Positions 7,032 through 7,252 of a stretch of 7,252 nt of DNA are shown here, piece by piece. The notes under the pieces were generated by a model. The model had not been told where the DNA came from and made no database searches. It worked only from the letters and a program-made list of their open reading frames with translations. The stretch is taken from NCBI GenBank assembly GCA_015658765.1, contig DQOE01000320.1, forward strand, positions 1 to 7,252, read 5' to 3'. The first letter of the stretch is position 1, and every line of letters begins with the position of its first letter. Origin of the DNA: Verrucomicrobiota bacterium (lineage in GTDB: Bacteria; Verrucomicrobiota; Verrucomicrobiia; Limisphaerales; UBA1096). The translations under genes and the position numbers were made by a program.

Positions 7032-7045
7032 TGAGACTGGTCTCA
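7032..7045. promoter_or_regulatory. Inverted repeat TGAGACTGGTCTCA, candidate Fur operator
   Basis: TGAGAC (7032-7037) and GTCTCA (7040-7045) are perfect inverted arms with a 2-base centre. The repeat abuts the candidate fur -35. Its outer TGAGA/TCTCA arms resemble the ends of classical Fur boxes, but the even 6-2-6 spacing differs from the standard 7-1-7 arrangement. Confidence 0.4.
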
Positions 7046-7056
7046 AAAACTTACCA

Positions 7057-7071
7057 ACAATCGCCGATTGT
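7057..7071. promoter_or_regulatory. 7-1-7 inverted repeat ACAATCG-C-CGATTGT, candidate Fur-family operator
   Basis: ACAATCG (7057-7063) and CGATTGT (7065-7071) are perfect 7-bp arms around a single base, the geometry of Fur, Zur and PerR operators. A third copy of the half-site, CGATTGT at 7001-7007, overlaps the candidate fur -10. The sequence itself does not match the AT-rich Fur or PerR consensus, so the assignment rests on geometry and location. Confidence 0.4.
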
Positions 7072-7105
7072 CGCGCCGCCGCCTTTCGGGCATCGTGTGC
7101 CGAAC

Positions 7106-7129
7106 AGCTTGGCCAAGAGCTTGGCCAAG
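7106..7129. repeat. Tandem 12-bp repeat holding palindrome copies 8 and 9
   Basis: AGCTTGGCCAAG occurs twice in direct succession (7106-7117 and 7118-7129), giving perfect CTTGGCCAAG copies at 7108-7117 and 7120-7129 separated by AG. The two palindromes can also pair with each other as a 10-bp stem. This is the only noncoding occurrence of the perfect palindrome in the window and ends nine bases before the glycosyltransferase ATG. Confidence 0.85.
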
Positions 7130-7137
7130 CGCGACTT

Positions 7138-7252
7138 ATGCCAGGGCAACCGACCAGCGATTCACCCGAAGTCAGCGTGGTGATGCCGTGCCTCAACGAG
7201 GCCGAGACGCTCGCCGTCTGCATCCAAAAAGCCCGCGCCTGCCTCGCCGACA
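7138..7252 (+). CDS. Family 2 glycosyltransferase, N-terminal fragment
   Basis: Only the first 38 codons are present; the gene runs off the window end. Residues 12-25 read VSVVMPCLNEAETL, the classic first beta-strand and nucleotide-sugar-binding loop of GT-A fold family 2 glycosyltransferases, including polyprenol-phosphate glycosyltransferases. The family transfers sugars from nucleotide-sugar donors to lipid or polysaccharide acceptors, usually on the cytoplasmic face of the membrane. ATG 7138 is chosen because it puts the motif about 12 residues from the start; the upstream frame is open but shows no nearby ATG or GTG. There is no Shine-Dalgarno. The gene is divergent from fur, and the spacer carries a doublet of the CTTGGCCAAG palindrome ending nine bases before the start. 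Acceptor and pathway cannot be judged from this fragment. Confidence 0.78.
   Translation, partial: MPGQPTSDSPEVSVVMPCLNEAETLAVCIQKARACLAD

Larger units (their letters stand above)
6998..7066. repeat. 11-bp inverted repeat flanking the fur promoter
   Basis: CGGCGATTGTT at 6998-7008 is the exact reverse complement of AACAATCGCCG at 7056-7066. The 47-base span between the arms contains the candidate fur -35 and the TGAGAC...GTCTCA repeat. It could be paired operator half-sites able to bracket the promoter. Confidence 0.5.

Noticed and set aside
6990..7223. N-terminal extension of Fur by 78 residues to a start at 7223
   Set aside because: The extension is unlike any Fur N-terminus, spans the promoter-like repeats and runs antisense into the glycosyltransferase coding region; the Met at 6989 fits the family.

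Overview
The window reads as a piece of a GC-rich chromosome from a PVC-superphylum bacterium, most likely Verrucomicrobiota. The strongest pointer is the 992-residue secreted protein at 772-3750. It joins a dehydrogenase-like beta-propeller, HEAT-type helical repeats and a C-terminal CxxCH cytochrome module of the type described from Pirellula and Verrucomicrobium. No insertion sequence, phage gene, tRNA, rRNA or CRISPR array is visible.

Layout. Positions 1-759 (+) hold the C-terminal part of a glycolate oxidase Fe-S subunit (GlcF-like), cut by the window start. Twelve bases later the PVC-type cytochrome protein begins (772-3750, +); the two may be co-transcribed. A 244-base gap (3751-3994) holds a T-rich stretch, two adjacent hairpins and a possible 32-codon hydrophobic ORF. 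Next comes an 838-residue Ski2-like superfamily 2 helicase (3995-6511, +). It converges, with 7 bases between, on a Fur-family metalloregulator (6519-6989, -). A 148-base divergent spacer (6990-7137) separates fur from the first 38 codons of a family-2 glycosyltransferase (7138 to the end, +). None of the four visible start codons has a clear Shine-Dalgarno sequence.

How the genes relate. GlcF and the cytochrome protein are both redox proteins (2-hydroxyacid oxidation; a presumed periplasmic dehydrogenase/electron carrier), but a functional link is only inferred from spacing. The helicase, Fur and glycosyltransferase look like independent units. The Fur promoter region carries two inverted repeats, one with the 7-1-7 geometry of Fur-family operators, which suggests autoregulation.

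The most striking signal is not a gene. The 10-bp perfect palindrome CTTGGCCAAG occurs nine times, and its core TTGGCCAA thirteen times, in 7.25 kb where well under one copy is expected. It lies in two different reading registers inside genes and twice, almost back to back, in the fur/glycosyltransferase spacer. It behaves like a highly iterated palindrome (as HIP1 does in cyanobacteria) or an uptake- or methylation-type genomic signature.
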